This document shows positions 27,471-39,376 of a stretch of 64,000 bases of DNA, piece by piece (positions within the stretch are counted from its first letter, which is position 1; every line of letters starts with the position of its first letter). The notes beneath the pieces were generated by a model. It was not told the DNA's origin and ran no database searches. It saw only the letters and a list, made by a program, of their open reading frames with translations. A program made the position numbers and the translations under genes. This stretch comes from DATBLE01 sp046734335 (lineage in GTDB: Bacteria > Actinomycetota > Thermoleophilia > Gaiellales > Gaiellaceae). The stretch spans positions 13,047 to 77,046 of the forward strand of contig JBKPRA010000056.1 of assembly GCA_046734335.1 (NCBI GenBank). The letters run 5' to 3'.

Positions 27471-28423
27471 CGGGCGAGCGCGGCCTGAACGTTGACCATT
27501 GCCACCGACGAGACACGCCGCCCGACCGCGTAGCTGAGCCCGTTGTGCTCCAGAACCGCGTACGCGGCGCGGCGCAGGAGGCGGTCCCTGCCGGTGGAGA
27601 CCCGACGGCCCCGAATCTGGGCCCCGAGCTTGTACAGGAGGATGCCCTCGGCGTAGTCGAGCATCCGTGCGCCGGGGGGCAGTCGGAGGGTCCGCACCAC
27701 GGCGGACCCCCTGCGGATGTCGACTCGGCCGTCTGACAACTGGACGACGAGCCCCGCGCCGGCCAGGGCGAACTCCTGCACCGAGCCAGGCGCGAACGTG
27801 AACGTCTGCCGCACGTTACCCGCCGGCGACAGCACGAAGCAGCGGCCGCCCGCCACGAAGGCGGCGACCATTGCGCCGTACGCGGTCGTGTTCGTGACCC
27901 GGCCCGGCGCCTGCCATGTGTAGACCCGAGCGCCATTCGCCTTCAGCACCTTCACGGTCGGGCCAATCGAGTACGGCATCATCTGCTCCGAGGCGACGCC
28001 GAGGACGATCGGCGGCGGCGCGTCGACATCCACCTCCCGGAACTCCAGCTGCCGTTCGGTCGGCCGGGTCGTCGTCGCCGTCTGCAGCACCCAGTCTCGC
28101 AGGTTGCCCCCAGCGTATTCGAGCCAGAGCGCACGGTTGCGCGCGACTGCGATGTCGGTTACCCCGCTCCCGGTCGACGGCCCCTCGTTGCAGATTGCGT
28201 CTGTGTGACGGCCGAGTCGGTGGACAGCGCGCGTGATCAGGCTCCAGAGCTCAACGTGCGGACCGCAGTGTCCGGGATACGGGCCGGAGAGGAAAGCTAC
28301 CGAGAAGCCGCTGCGTGCGAGCGCCCGCACCAGTCCGGGGCTCGTGACCGTGCGGTCGGCTCCCGCGCCCGAGGCGACCGAGGCGGTCGCGACCACAATC
28401 ACAGCGGCCAGGAACACCCTCAC
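27467..28423 (-). CDS. Exported protein of unknown function, possibly propeller-like
   Basis: The predicted protein is about 318 residues from GTG 28423. I preferred this to the longer frame at 28474 because it places a signal peptide at the start (RVFLAAVIVVATASVASGAGA) and leaves a 39-base divergent gap to secA. The mature protein alternates short hydrophobic strands with polar turns (NRALWLEYAGGNLRDWVLQTAT, AGLVVQLSDGRVDIRRGSAVVRTLRLP), like a secreted beta-propeller of unknown ligand. It is convergent with the gene at 26916, with overlapping stop codons. There is no catalytic signature. Confidence 0.7.
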   Translation of the reverse strand: MRVFLAAVIVVATASVASGAGADRTVTSPGLVRALARSGFSVAFLSGPYPGHCGPHVELWSLITRAVHRLGRHTDAICNEGPSTGSGVTDIAVARNRALWLEYAGGNLRDWVLQTATTTRPTERQLEFREVDVDAPPPIVLGVASEQMMPYSIGPTVKVLKANGARVYTWQAPGRVTNTTAYGAMVAAFVAGGRCFVLSPAGNVRQTFTFAPGSVQEFALAGAGLVVQLSDGRVDIRRGSAVVRTLRLPPGARMLDYAEGILLYKLGAQIRGRRVSTGRDRLLRRAAYAVLEHNGLSYAVGRRVSSVAMVNVQAALAR

Positions 28424-28462
28424 CGAGCGAATGGTGCCCTCCGGGACGGCTACCCTGTACTC

Positions 28463-31110
<2,648 letters not shown>

Positions 31111-31126
<16 letters not shown>

Positions 31127-31680
31127 GGCCGCCGTCGCGGCCGCTCTCAGACGACGCGATCCGGCTCGACCCCCTCGACGAGCGCTACGTGCCGGACTTC
31201 GAGCGGCTGCTCGACGACCCGGAGGTCGTTCGCAACACGCGGGTTCCCTCGTCCCCGCCGCCCGACTTCGCGTCGCTTTGGGTGGGCCGCTACATCGAAG
31301 GCTGGCAGGACGGGTCCCGGGCCGGATTCGCGATCCTCTCGCCCGCGGCCGTGTTTCTCGGCTTCGGCGGCGTCGTCGACCTGGATTTCGACGCACGCCA
31401 GGGCGAGATCGGCTACGTGGTCGCGCCGGAGGCGCGCGGCCGCGGCGTCGCGAGCCGCGCGCTTCGGCTGATCACCCGCTGGGCGCTGGACGAGCTCGGG
31501 CTCGAGCGCGTCGAGCTGCACATCGACCCGGAGAACACCGCCTCGATCCGCGTCGCCGAACGCTGCGCTTACGTCCGCGAAGGCGTCCTGCGCTCGCTGC
31601 ACTTCAAGGAAGACATCCGCGGAGATACCGTGATCTATTCGCTGCTCCGCACCGATCTGCGCCGGCCGGGGCGGCGCTGA
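31111..31680 (+). CDS. GNAT family acetyltransferase (RimJ-like)
   Basis: The predicted protein is 189 residues from GTG 31111, which overlaps the secA end by 16 bases. It shows the RimJ/RimL-type GNAT pattern: IRLDPLDERYVPDFERLLDDPEV at the start, GEIGYVVAPEARGRGVASRALRL as the acetyl-CoA pyrophosphate loop, and LHIDPENTASIRVAERCAYVREGVL in the last motif. It would acetylate an amino terminus or small molecule. The position between secA and prfB is unusual, since these are normally adjacent, and suggests an insertion of a small gene into the conserved cluster. Confidence 0.85.
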
Positions 31681-31694
31681 CGACGAACACCACA

Positions 31695-31713
31695 CCCCCA
31701 CCCAGGGTGGGGG
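31695..31713 (+). terminator. Hairpin between the acetyltransferase gene and prfB
   Basis: The sequence CACACCCCCACCCAGGGTGGGGG forms a compact hairpin of about eight pairs, some 14 bases after the acetyltransferase stop and about 120 bases before the prfB start. There is no T-run. It could end the secA transcript so that prfB has its own promoter. Confidence 0.5.
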
Positions 31714-31831
31714 CCGACCCCTTTCCCCTGCCGGCGAGGCTATCGGTTCGAGGCGCGCGCGTCTGTGCCGGATTCGTGCCGATTTTGGCCTCCGCGCGGA
31801 AGACAGCGGGACGCTCGGCTAGCCTTACGCC

Positions 31832-32939
31832 ATGGCCGAGACACAGGAGCAGCCGCTCGACCAGCAGCTCGAGGAGATCGGGACCCAGCTCGACTGGGTC
31901 CGTGATTACCTTTGACCCCGATCGTCTGACCGCGCGCGCCGCCGAGCTCGAGGACGCGATGGGCGCTCCCGGTTTCTGGGACGACCAGCAGCGCGCGGCG
32001 GAGATCAGCACCGAGCACTCGCGGGTGACGAAGCGGCTCGAGCGGTTTCGACGCCTGGACCAGGAGTACCGCGATGCGCGGGAGCTCGCCGAGATGGACG
32101 GCGAGATGGCTGACGAAATCGCGGCCAGCCTGCGGCCGCTCCGCGATGAGCTGGCACGGCTCGAGGAGGACGCGCTCTTCAACGGCGAGTACGACGGCGG
32201 CGACGCGGTCGTGACCATCCACGCCGGGGCGGGGGGGACCGACTCCCAGGACTGGGCGGAGATCCTCCTGCGCATGTACCTGCGCTGGGCGGAGGGACGC
32301 GGCTTCAAGACGGAGCTGCTCGAGGCGAGCCCCGGGGAGGAAGCCGGGCTCAAGTCGGCGACATTCACGGTGCGCGGAGAGAACGCCTACGGTGTCTTCA
32401 AGGCCGAGCGTGGCGTCCATCGGCTCGTCCGTCTGTCGCCGTTCGACTCGGCGCATCGGCGCCACACGTCGTTCGCCCAGGTGATCGTCAGTCCGCTCCT
32501 CCCCGAGGACGGCGCTGCGGAGATCGACGAGGCCGATCTCCGCATCGACACGTACCGCGCGTCCGGCGCCGGCGGCCAGCACGTCAACAAGACCGACTCG
32601 GCAGTCAGGATCACGCATCTCCCGACCGGGATCGTCGTCCAGTGCCAGAACGAGCGCTCCCAGACCTCGAACAAGCAGACTGCGCTGCGCATCCTGCGCT
32701 CGCGGCTCGCCGAGCTCGAGCAGGAGCAGCGCGAGGCGGAGCTCGCCAAGGAGCGCGGGGCAGTGCAGGAGGCGGACTTCGGAAGTCAAATTCGCAGCTA
32801 TGTGCTGCACCCGTACCAGCTCGTCAAGGATCACCGCACCGAGGTCGAGGCCGGCAACGCCCAAGGCGTCCTCGACGGTGATCTCGACGAGTTCGTGCAC
32901 GCCTACCTCCTCGCTCGAGCGGCGGGAAGGGCCGTCTAG
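31832..32939 (+). CDS. prfB: Peptide chain release factor 2 with programmed +1 frameshift
   Basis: Translation starts at ATG 31832. It runs 27 codons to CTT followed by an in-frame TGA at 31913-31915, then shifts +1 to GAC at 31914 and continues to 32939. The full product is 368 residues. The slippery site CTT-TGA-C is the classic autoregulatory RF2 site, and the second frame continues DPDRLTARAAELEDAMGAPGFWDDQ as in other RF2 proteins. The RF2 stop-recognition tripeptide SPF is at 202-204, and the catalytic GGQ (GAGGQHVNKTDSAVR) is at 247-249. RF2 reads UGA and UAA. The stimulatory SD-like element before the site is weak here. The next gene is ftsE, two bases downstream. Confidence 0.95.
31910..31916 (+). 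promoter_or_regulatory. RF2 autoregulatory +1 frameshift site
   Basis: CTT TGA C sits at codon 27-28 of prfB. When RF2 is scarce, the ribosome pauses at TGA and slips forward one base to read GAC. Upstream, the usual AGGGGG is replaced by a weak TGGGTC at about 31895-31900, which is more distant than in E. coli. Confidence 0.9.
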
Positions 32940-32941
32940 CG

Positions 32942-33802
32942 GTGGACTCGGCTAGAATTGATCCTCCCCCGACCGGTGCGGCCCCGGGCCCGTCAGCGCG
33001 CTCGAACGGCGACGTGCCGCACACACTTCCGGTGCAGCAAGCAGACGAATTCCACATCGAGACTCCGGTAGCCCTGGCCGAGCCAGAACCGCGTCCCGCG
33101 GCGGCGTCCGCGGCCGCGATGATCGTGTTCGAGTCGGTGACGAAGGTCTACGACCCGGACGTGGTCGCCCTCAGCGACGTCTCTTTCGTGATCGAGAAGG
33201 GCGACTTCGTCTTCGTCGTCGGCGCCTCGGGATCCGGCAAGTCGACGATCATCCGCCTGCTGCTCAAGGAGATCGAGCCGACGCGCGGTCGTATCCTTGT
33301 CGGCGGCCGCGACCTCGGGCGGCTCAAGCACTCGAGGGTGCCGCTCCTGCGCCGGAACCTCGGGTGCGTCTTCCAGGACTTCAAGCTGTTGCCCAATCGA
33401 ACCGCCGCCGAGAACGTCGCCTACGCGCTGAAGGTGCAGGGCGACCGGCCCGAGTCGATTCGCAAGAAGGTGCCCGAAGTGCTCTCGCTCGTCGGCCTCG
33501 CCCACAAAGCCACCTCCCTGCCCGGCGAGCTCTCCGGCGGCGAACAGCAGCGTGTGTCGATCGCGCGCGCCGTCGTGAACCACCCGCCGCTCCTGATCTG
33601 CGACGAGCCGACCGGGAACCTCGATCCCGACACCTCGGTGGGGATCATGCAGCTGCTCTACCGGATCAACCGCGCCGGCACCACCGTCCTGATGGTCACC
33701 CACGACCGCGAGATGGTCGACAAGATGCGCAAGCGTGTGATCGCGCTCGACAGCGGCCGCCTCGCGCGCGACGAGCGACGCGGGGGGTACACGACCGAAT
33801 GA
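32942..33802 (+). CDS. ftsE: Cell-division ATP-binding protein FtsE with N-terminal extension
   Basis: The frame is open from GTG 32942, two bases after prfB, giving 286 residues. The conserved domain starts at ATG 33119 (MIVFESVTKVYDPDV), which alone gives 227 residues, the usual FtsE size. I keep the longer start because it follows the prfB stop closely. The extra 59 residues are Pro/Ala-rich and probably disordered. ABC motifs are intact: Walker A GASGSGKS, Q-loop GCVFQDFKLLPNRTAAEN, signature LSGGEQQR, Walker B LLICDEPTGNLDPDTS and switch MVTHDREMV. FtsE pairs with FtsX to control peptidoglycan hydrolysis at division. Confidence 0.9.
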   Translation: MDSARIDPPPTGAAPGPSARSNGDVPHTLPVQQADEFHIETPVALAEPEPRPAAASAAAMIVFESVTKVYDPDVVALSDVSFVIEKGDFVFVVGASGSGKSTIIRLLLKEIEPTRGRILVGGRDLGRLKHSRVPLLRRNLGCVFQDFKLLPNRTAAENVAYALKVQGDRPESIRKKVPEVLSLVGLAHKATSLPGELSGGEQQRVSIARAVVNHPPLLICDEPTGNLDPDTSVGIMQLLYRINRAGTTVLMVTHDREMVDKMRKRVIALDSGRLARDERRGGYTTE

Positions 33803-34668
33803 TGCGCCTGCGGATGATCGTGGGTGAGGCCTGGCGGTCGATCACGGCCAGCATGTCGACGACGGTGGCGGCGACGATGACCGTGCTCGTCGCGATGCTC
33901 GTGCTCGGGACGACGATCGGGCTCGGTACCTGGGTGCTCTCGTATAGCGACCACCTCAAGCAGCAGCTGCTGGTGAAGGTCTACTTCAAGAACGACCGCA
34001 CTCCGAAGCAGATCAACGCGATCGGCAGGCGGTTCGACCCGAAGGTCAACCCCCTGGTGCAGAAACTGACCTTCGTCCCGAAGGAAGAGGCCCTGAGGAT
34101 CATGCAGAAGCGCCTCCCGCAGCTGAACAAGGGGCTGGCCTACAACCCGTATCCGGACGCGTACGAGATCCGGCCGACCAAAGGCGAGTACATCAACGAC
34201 ATCCGAGCCCAGCTGCGGCCGATTCCGGCCGGTGTCGACCGGATCAACGACGGCGGCTCGACCTCACACCGCGTGCTCAAGGTCGGCGGGATCATCTCCG
34301 TCGTGTGCCTGATCGGTGTGCTCCTGCTCTTGATCGCCTCCACGCTGCTCATCGCCAACACGATCCGGCTCTCGATCTTCGCCCGACGCCGCGAGATCGA
34401 GGTGATGAAGCTCGTCGGCGCGACCAATTGGTTCGTTCGGGGGCCGTTCATGGTCGAGGGACTGATCTGCGGGTTGGCCGGCTCCATCGCCGCGGTCGTG
34501 CTGCTCGTCATCGGCAAGTCGGTCGTGCTGCCGTCCATCGGGCTCCACCACTCGAAGGACGCGCACGCGCTGGCCTTCGAGCTGAACGCCCTGATCCTGA
34601 TCGGCATCGGGCTCGCCTTGGGGGTTTCCGGCACTGGGCTGACGCTCCGGCGCTTCCTCCAGGTCTAG
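33799..34668 (+). CDS. ftsX: Cell-division membrane protein FtsX
   Basis: The predicted protein is 289 residues, from ATG 33799 or the adjacent ATG 33802, overlapping the ftsE stop. One N-terminal helix (TVAATMTVLVAMLVLGTTIGLG) is followed by a periplasmic domain of about 110 residues with the FtsX extracellular pattern (KQQLLVKVYFKNDRTPKQIN...FVPKEEALRIM). Three C-terminal helices follow, with the RRREIEVMKLVGATNWFVRGPFMVEG coupling region typical of the MacB/FtsX superfamily. FtsX usually activates a peptidoglycan hydrolase of the M23 or NlpC/P60 type. No such gene follows here. Confidence 0.93.
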   Translation: MMRLRMIVGEAWRSITASMSTTVAATMTVLVAMLVLGTTIGLGTWVLSYSDHLKQQLLVKVYFKNDRTPKQINAIGRRFDPKVNPLVQKLTFVPKEEALRIMQKRLPQLNKGLAYNPYPDAYEIRPTKGEYINDIRAQLRPIPAGVDRINDGGSTSHRVLKVGGIISVVCLIGVLLLLIASTLLIANTIRLSIFARRREIEVMKLVGATNWFVRGPFMVEGLICGLAGSIAAVVLLVIGKSVVLPSIGLHHSKDAHALAFELNALILIGIGLALGVSGTGLTLRRFLQV

Positions 34669-34805
34669 CGAACGAGCCGCCCCGCGGTCCGCGCTCGAAT
34701 TCGCGGTTTCGGCATCAAGCGTCACAGACCCGTGACGAGTTCCTCGTTACGCTCGCAGCGGGTGGTGGGATGGGGTGCCCCGATAGCGGGCGGTAGGGTC
34801 GGCCG

Positions 34806-36479
34806 ATGACCGAGCCGGTTCGGGCAGTGGTGGAGGTCACGAGCCGCGGCAAGCTCGTCGTCGGCGAGCCCTACTTCGCGCCGGGGGCGCCGATTGCCCT
34901 CGATCGCAAGGCCCTGCATGGGGCCCAGCGGGGCGACCTGGCGGTCGTGGCGAGCGGCCGAGGGCGAGCGAAGGTCGAGCGTGTGCTCGGTCCGGCCAGC
35001 CGGATCGAGGCGGTGCTCGAGGGTCTCCTCGTCGAGAGAGGCGCGCGGGTGGCGTTCGAGCCCGTCGACCTCGCGGAACCTTCCGCCGACGGCCGTGTCG
35101 ATGTCCGTGACCTGACTACCTTCACGATCGACCCGGACACGGCCAAGGACTTCGACGACGCGATTTCGGTCGTGCGCGAGGCGGACGGTGTCCGTGCCTG
35201 GGTGCACATCGCCGATGTCTCCGCGTTCGTCCCGGCCGGCTCGCCCCTCGACCGCGGAGCGGCCGACCGCGCCTTCTCGACCTACGTGCCGGGCCTGGTC
35301 GCGCCCATGCTTCCCCCCGAACTGTCCAACGACATGTGCTCCCTTCGCCCGCATGTCGAGCGCGCATGTGTGACAGTCGAATTTCCTCCTGTAGGTGAAC
35401 CGCTCTTCTACCGCTCGCTGATCCGCAGCGATGCTCGGCTGACCTACGGTCAGGCGCAATGCCGCGACGTCCCGGTCGAGGTGTCGGAGGAGCTCGAGCT
35501 CGCGGCTTCCTACTCCGCCGAGCTGCGCCGCCGGCGATTCGCCCGCGGCGCGCTGCGGGTCGAGCGGCCCGAGATCGTGTTCGACTTCGACGGCAGGGGC
35601 GGCGTCGCAGCGGCCCGCTGGGAGGGAGAGCCGGATGCGCACGCGTTGATCGAGGAGCTGATGATCATCGCCAACGAGGCGGTGGCCGGCCTGCTCGCGG
35701 GCCGCAACCGCGAGGCGCTTTTTCGCGTCCATGAACGGCCCGAGCCGCAGTCGGTGTCGCTCCTCGTAGCCAAGCTCGCCGACCTCGACGTCCCGACGCC
35801 GCCGGTGCCGGATCGGCTGACCGCCGGGGACGCCGCCCGCGCCGTGGCCGACGTGAGCGAGCGCGTCAGCGACTACGTCGCCGTGTCCGGCCGCGGGCGA
35901 GAGGCGTTCCCGGCGCTCGTCCTGCGCTCGCTCAAGCAGGCCCGTTACGACCCGCGCAACCTTGGCCATTCAGGGCTCGCGAGCCCGGCGTACTCCCATT
36001 TCACGAGCCCGATCCGGCGCTACCCCGACCTCGTCGTCCACCGCGCACTGCTTCGCGAGCTCGGAGCCTCCGACGAGCCGCTCCCGGAACATCTCGGCGA
36101 CCTGGCAGCACACACATCGGCCCGCGAGCGCGAGGCGGCCGAGCTGGAGTACCTCGCCGACGACATCTGCCTCGCCTGGCTGCTCGAGGCCCAGCTCTTC
36201 GGCCGGGGCTGGGACGAGCCGTGGCCGGGGGAGATCACCGGCGTGATCCCGTCCGGACTGTTCATCCGCTTCGGCGGCGTCTTCGAGGGTTATCTACCGG
36301 TCCGTCGCCTGCACGGCGACTACTTCGAGCTGAACGCCCTCGGCACCGCCCTCGCCGGCAGGCGCGGCGGCGGCGTCTTCCGGCTCGGCGACCCGATCGA
36401 CGTCGTGGTCGAGGAGATCAGACGCTGGGAGGGGAAGGTAGAGCTTTCCCTGCCTGCTGGGCGCCGCCCCGGCCGTTAG
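34806..36479 (+). CDS. rnr: RNase II/R family exoribonuclease, short form
   Basis: The predicted protein is 557 residues from ATG 34806. An N-terminal cold-shock-like OB region is followed by the RNB domain with the acidic active-site cluster TIDPDTAKDFDDAIS (Asp residues about 109-119). HIADVSAFV, MLPPELSNDMCSLRP and SPIRRYPDLVVHR follow. The end carries an S1-like domain (PGEITGVIPSGLFIRFGGVFEGYLPVRRL). It degrades RNA 3' to 5'. It is shorter than E. coli RNase R because the N-terminal winged-helix and one OB domain are missing. Location before smpB and ssrA suits a role in trans-translation RNA decay, as in Firmicutes. Confidence 0.88.
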   Translation: MTEPVRAVVEVTSRGKLVVGEPYFAPGAPIALDRKALHGAQRGDLAVVASGRGRAKVERVLGPASRIEAVLEGLLVERGARVAFEPVDLAEPSADGRVDVRDLTTFTIDPDTAKDFDDAISVVREADGVRAWVHIADVSAFVPAGSPLDRGAADRAFSTYVPGLVAPMLPPELSNDMCSLRPHVERACVTVEFPPVGEPLFYRSLIRSDARLTYGQAQCRDVPVEVSEELELAASYSAELRRRRFARGALRVERPEIVFDFDGRGGVAAARWEGEPDAHALIEELMIIANEAVAGLLAGRNREALFRVHERPEPQSVSLLVAKLADLDVPTPPVPDRLTAGDAARAVADVSERVSDYVAVSGRGREAFPALVLRSLKQARYDPRNLGHSGLASPAYSHFTSPIRRYPDLVVHRALLRELGASDEPLPEHLGDLAAHTSAREREAAELEYLADDICLAWLLEAQLFGRGWDEPWPGEITGVIPSGLFIRFGGVFEGYLPVRRLHGDYFELNALGTALAGRRGGGVFRLGDPIDVVVEEIRRWEGKVELSLPAGRRPGR

Positions 36480-36492
36480 GGTCATCACCACG

Positions 36493-38127
36493 ATGGCCAC
36501 AGCGGACACAGCGCCGGCGACAAGAGTCGCATCGGGCTCTCAGCTCGTCCTGTTCACGCTCGCCGCCGGGCAGTTCCTGATGACGCTCGACAGCTCGGTG
36601 ATGAACGTCTCGATCGAGGAGGTCGCAAAGGACGTCGGCACGACCGTGACCGGCATCCAGACCGCGATCACGCTCTACACGCTCGTGATGGCGGCGTTGA
36701 TGATCACCGGCGCGAAGGTGGGCGCGATGATCGGGCGCAAGCGCGCGTTCGCGATCGGCTGCGTGATCTACGGATGCGGGTCGCTGACCACGTCGCTCGC
36801 GCAGAACTACGCGACGCTTCTCATCGGCTGGTCGTTCCTCGAGGGCGTCGGAGCAGCGCTGATCATGCCGGCGATCGTCGCGCTGGTCGCCGGCAACTTC
36901 GTACCGGCGAGACGCCCGGCCGCCTATGGTCTCGTTGCTGCTGCAGGCGCAATCGCCGTTGCAGTCGGGCCGCTGATCGGAGGCTTCTGCACGACCTACT
37001 TCTCCTGGCGCTGGGTCTTCGCCGGCGAGGTCGTGATCGTGGCCTTCATCCTGCTGATGACGAAGAAGTTCGAGGACGCGCCTGTCGAGCAGCGCCCCCA
37101 CCTCGACGTCGTCGGCGTCGTGCTGTCGGCGGCGGGCCTGGCGCTGTTCGTCTTCGGGATCCTCAAGACCGGAACGTGGGGATGGTTCGTCGCGAAGGAG
37201 GGCGGCCCCAACTGGGGAGGGCTCTCGCCGTCCATCTGGCTGATGATCGGGGGGATCTTCGTCATCTGGCTGTTCTTCGCCTGGCAGCACCGTCGCGAGG
37301 ACCGCGGGCAGGAGCCGCTCGTACGTCCGGCCATGCTGGGCAACAGCCAGCTGGTGGGCGGCCTGGTCATGTTCTGCTGCCAGTTCATGATCCAGGCAGG
37401 GATCTTCTTCGTCGTCCCGCTGTACCTCTCCGTTTGCCTGGGCCTCTCTGCCCTCGAGACCGGCGCCCGGTTGTTGCCACTCTCCGTCACGTTGCTCGCA
37501 GCCGCGATCGGCATCCCGAAGATCTGGCCGAAAGCGCGACCGCGCCTGGTCGTGCGAACGGGGCTGCTCGCGCTCCTGCTCGGCGGCCTCGTCCTGCTCG
37601 GCGGCCTCGAGGTCGGCTCGGGAGCGGAGATCGTGTTCGTTCCGATGCTCCTGATCGGGCTCGGCATCGGAGCGCTCGCGTCGCAACTCGGGGCGGTCAC
37701 CGTTTCGGCCGTGCCGGACGATCAGAGCCCCGAGGTCGGCGGTCTCCAGAACACGATGACGAACCTCGGCGCGTCGCTGGGCACTGCGCTCGCCGGCTCG
37801 GTGATGATCGCGACCCTGACCACGGCGTTCATCGCCAACATCCAGTCGAGCTCTGCCATTCCGAATCGCGTGAAGTCCGAGGCGAGCGTGAAGCTGGCGA
37901 GCGGCGTGCCTTTCATCTCGGACGACGACCTGAAGGCCGCGCTCGACGATGCGAACGTCAGCGGGAGGACCACCGACGCCGCATTGGCGGCCTACAAGGA
38001 CGCCCGAATCGACGGGCTGAAGTCGGCACTCGCGATCCTCGCACTGATCACGGTTCTCGCACTCTTCGCCGCGAGGCGGATCCCGACCGTTCCGGTCGGC
38101 TCCACCGGGCCGCCGGTCCAGGCGTGA
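36493..38127 (+). CDS. MFS multidrug efflux transporter (DHA2/EmrB type)
   Basis: This 544-residue protein has about 14 membrane spans and starts at ATG 36493. It has the DHA2 opening (QFLMTLDSSVMNVSIEEVAKDVG, motif D1), motif A in the GAKVGAMIGRKRAFAIGC loop, and motif C-like AVAVGPLIGGFCTTYFSWRWVF. The family exports drugs and other amphipathic molecules in exchange for protons. A large periplasmic loop before the last span (SSSAIPNRVKSEASVKLASG...) is common in this subgroup. It sits between rnr and smpB, breaking the usual rnr-smpB linkage, and is probably an insertion. Confidence 0.9.
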   Translation: MATADTAPATRVASGSQLVLFTLAAGQFLMTLDSSVMNVSIEEVAKDVGTTVTGIQTAITLYTLVMAALMITGAKVGAMIGRKRAFAIGCVIYGCGSLTTSLAQNYATLLIGWSFLEGVGAALIMPAIVALVAGNFVPARRPAAYGLVAAAGAIAVAVGPLIGGFCTTYFSWRWVFAGEVVIVAFILLMTKKFEDAPVEQRPHLDVVGVVLSAAGLALFVFGILKTGTWGWFVAKEGGPNWGGLSPSIWLMIGGIFVIWLFFAWQHRREDRGQEPLVRPAMLGNSQLVGGLVMFCCQFMIQAGIFFVVPLYLSVCLGLSALETGARLLPLSVTLLAAAIGIPKIWPKARPRLVVRTGLLALLLGGLVLLGGLEVGSGAEIVFVPMLLIGLGIGALASQLGAVTVSAVPDDQSPEVGGLQNTMTNLGASLGTALAGSVMIATLTTAFIANIQSSSAIPNRVKSEASVKLASGVPFISDDDLKAALDDANVSGRTTDAALAAYKDARIDGLKSALAILALITVLALFAARRIPTVPVGSTGPPVQA

Positions 38128-38202
38128 GGGTGCGGTCTGCCGTACCTCCGGACGCCTGCCTCCCGTAACGACGCGGCCGCCCGGTAGACCTATCGTGCAG
38201 GC

Positions 38203-38286
38203 ATGCCCGTCGCAATCGCCTACGCCGTCAGCTTCGCGCCGTTCTTGATGCTCGGCTTCGGGCTGCTGCGGCTGACCCGCGCCTAG
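38203..38286 (+). CDS. Possible 27-residue membrane peptide
   Basis: A very short frame between the transporter and smpB encodes one hydrophobic helix (AYAVSFAPFLMLGFGLLRL) with a basic end. It starts at ATG 38203 and stops 13 bases before smpB. No strong ribosome binding site is visible (GTGCAGGC). It may be a real micro-protein or chance; only its position and composition support it. Confidence 0.3.
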   Translation: MPVAIAYAVSFAPFLMLGFGLLRLTRA

Positions 38287-38299
38287 ACTTGTCTCCGGC

Positions 38300-38755
38300 A
38301 TGGCCGGAGACAAGCTGATCGCGGACAACCGCCGCGCGCGCCACGACTACGAGCTCCTCGAACGCTTCGAGGCGGGCCTCGTCCTGACCGGGACAGAGGT
38401 GAAGTCGTTGCGCGACGGCCGCGCGTCGCTCGCCCAGGCGTTCGCCGACGTCCGCGACGGCGAGGTCTGGCTAGTCGGGGCCGAGATCTCGACTTACGAC
38501 CAGGGGAACATCGCCAACCACATCCCCACGCGCGACCGCAAGCTCCTACTCCATCGAGGCGAGATCGCCTCGCTCTACGGCAAGGTGCGCGAGAAGGGGC
38601 TCACACTGGTGCCGACCCGCATGTACTGGAAGGACGGCCGCGCGAAAGTCGAGATCGCTCTCGCCCGCGGCAAGCAGACGATCGACAAGCGTCGCGACAT
38701 CGCCAAGCGCGAGGCAGACCGCGCGATGCAGCGGGCACTCAAAGCGCGCCGGTAA
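38300..38755 (+). CDS. smpB: SsrA-binding protein SmpB
   Basis: This 151-residue protein starts at ATG 38300. SmpB motifs are clear: KLIADNRRARHDYELLERFEAGLVLTGTEVKSLRDGRASL, DQGNIANHIPTRDRKLLLHRGEI, and the basic C-terminal tail KGKQTIDKRRDIAKREADRA-like (ARGKQTIDKRRDIAKREADR). It binds the tRNA-like part of tmRNA and guides it to stalled ribosomes. The tmRNA gene ssrA lies about 1.2 kb downstream on the same strand, with a VOC pseudogene and a CHRD gene between. Confidence 0.95.
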   Translation: MAGDKLIADNRRARHDYELLERFEAGLVLTGTEVKSLRDGRASLAQAFADVRDGEVWLVGAEISTYDQGNIANHIPTRDRKLLLHRGEIASLYGKVREKGLTLVPTRMYWKDGRAKVEIALARGKQTIDKRRDIAKREADRAMQRALKARR

Positions 38756-38864
38756 AGCTGCCGTTCGGGGAATGTCCGGTGAGCAGTCGCTGACGGCGGT
38801 TTTCCGACTCCGAAAACGGGCATGTGGGCTCGCGGACCGTCGCCCACACGACCGAAGGGGGCTC

Positions 38865-39320
38865 ATGGCGAAGCCCAATCCCATTCCCGATGGATACCGC
38901 ACGATCACGCCGTACTCGTTTTCGACGACGCGGCCGCCGCGATCGACTTCTACAAGACAGCGTTCGGAGCGACCGAGCGGATGCGCATGGAGGCACCCGG
39001 CGGCAAGATCGGGCACGCGGAGATCGAGATCGGCGACTCGATGGTGATGCTCTCCGACTCGTTCCCGCAGTCGACGACGACCTCGCCGAGCGCGCTCGGC
39101 GGCACGACCGCAGGCGTGGTCCTCTACGTCGAGGACGGCGGTCGACGCAGGTGCCACCGTCACCATGGAGGTCGCCGACCAGTTCTGGGGCGATCGCTTC
39201 GGCACGCTCACGGACCCGTTCGGTCACGCGTGGTCGATCGCAACCCATGTCGAGGACGTCCCGCCAGACGAGATCGCCGAACGGGCGAAGGAAGCGATGG
39301 CGGAGATGAGTAGCAGCTGA
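38865..39320 (+). pseudogene. VOC (PhnB/glyoxalase-like) protein gene with two frame breaks
   Basis: Pieces of one VOC protein appear in three frames. MAKPNPIPDGYRTITPYS comes first. A one-base shift at about 38920 gives VFDDAAAAIDFYKTAFGATE...GTTAGVVLYVED. After a second break near 39134, AVDAGATVTMEVADQFWGD...FGHAWSIATHVEDVPPDEIAE continues to a stop at 39318. About seven codons are also missing at the second break compared with the family. This is either a decaying gene or assembly errors. Intact members bind a metal and act on small substrates; this copy should be inactive. Confidence 0.8.
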
Positions 39321-39334
39321 CGCTGGCGCCGGGG

Positions 39335-39363
39335 TCGGGCGGGCCGTGGGCCGGCCCGCCCGA
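39335..39363. terminator. Bidirectional GC-rich terminator hairpin
   Basis: An 11-bp perfect stem (39335-39345 with 39353-39363, loop GTGGGCC) lies between the VOC remnant and the convergent CHRD gene, which ends at 39377. Confidence 0.7.
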
Positions 39364-39376
39364 GCTTCGTCGGCCG

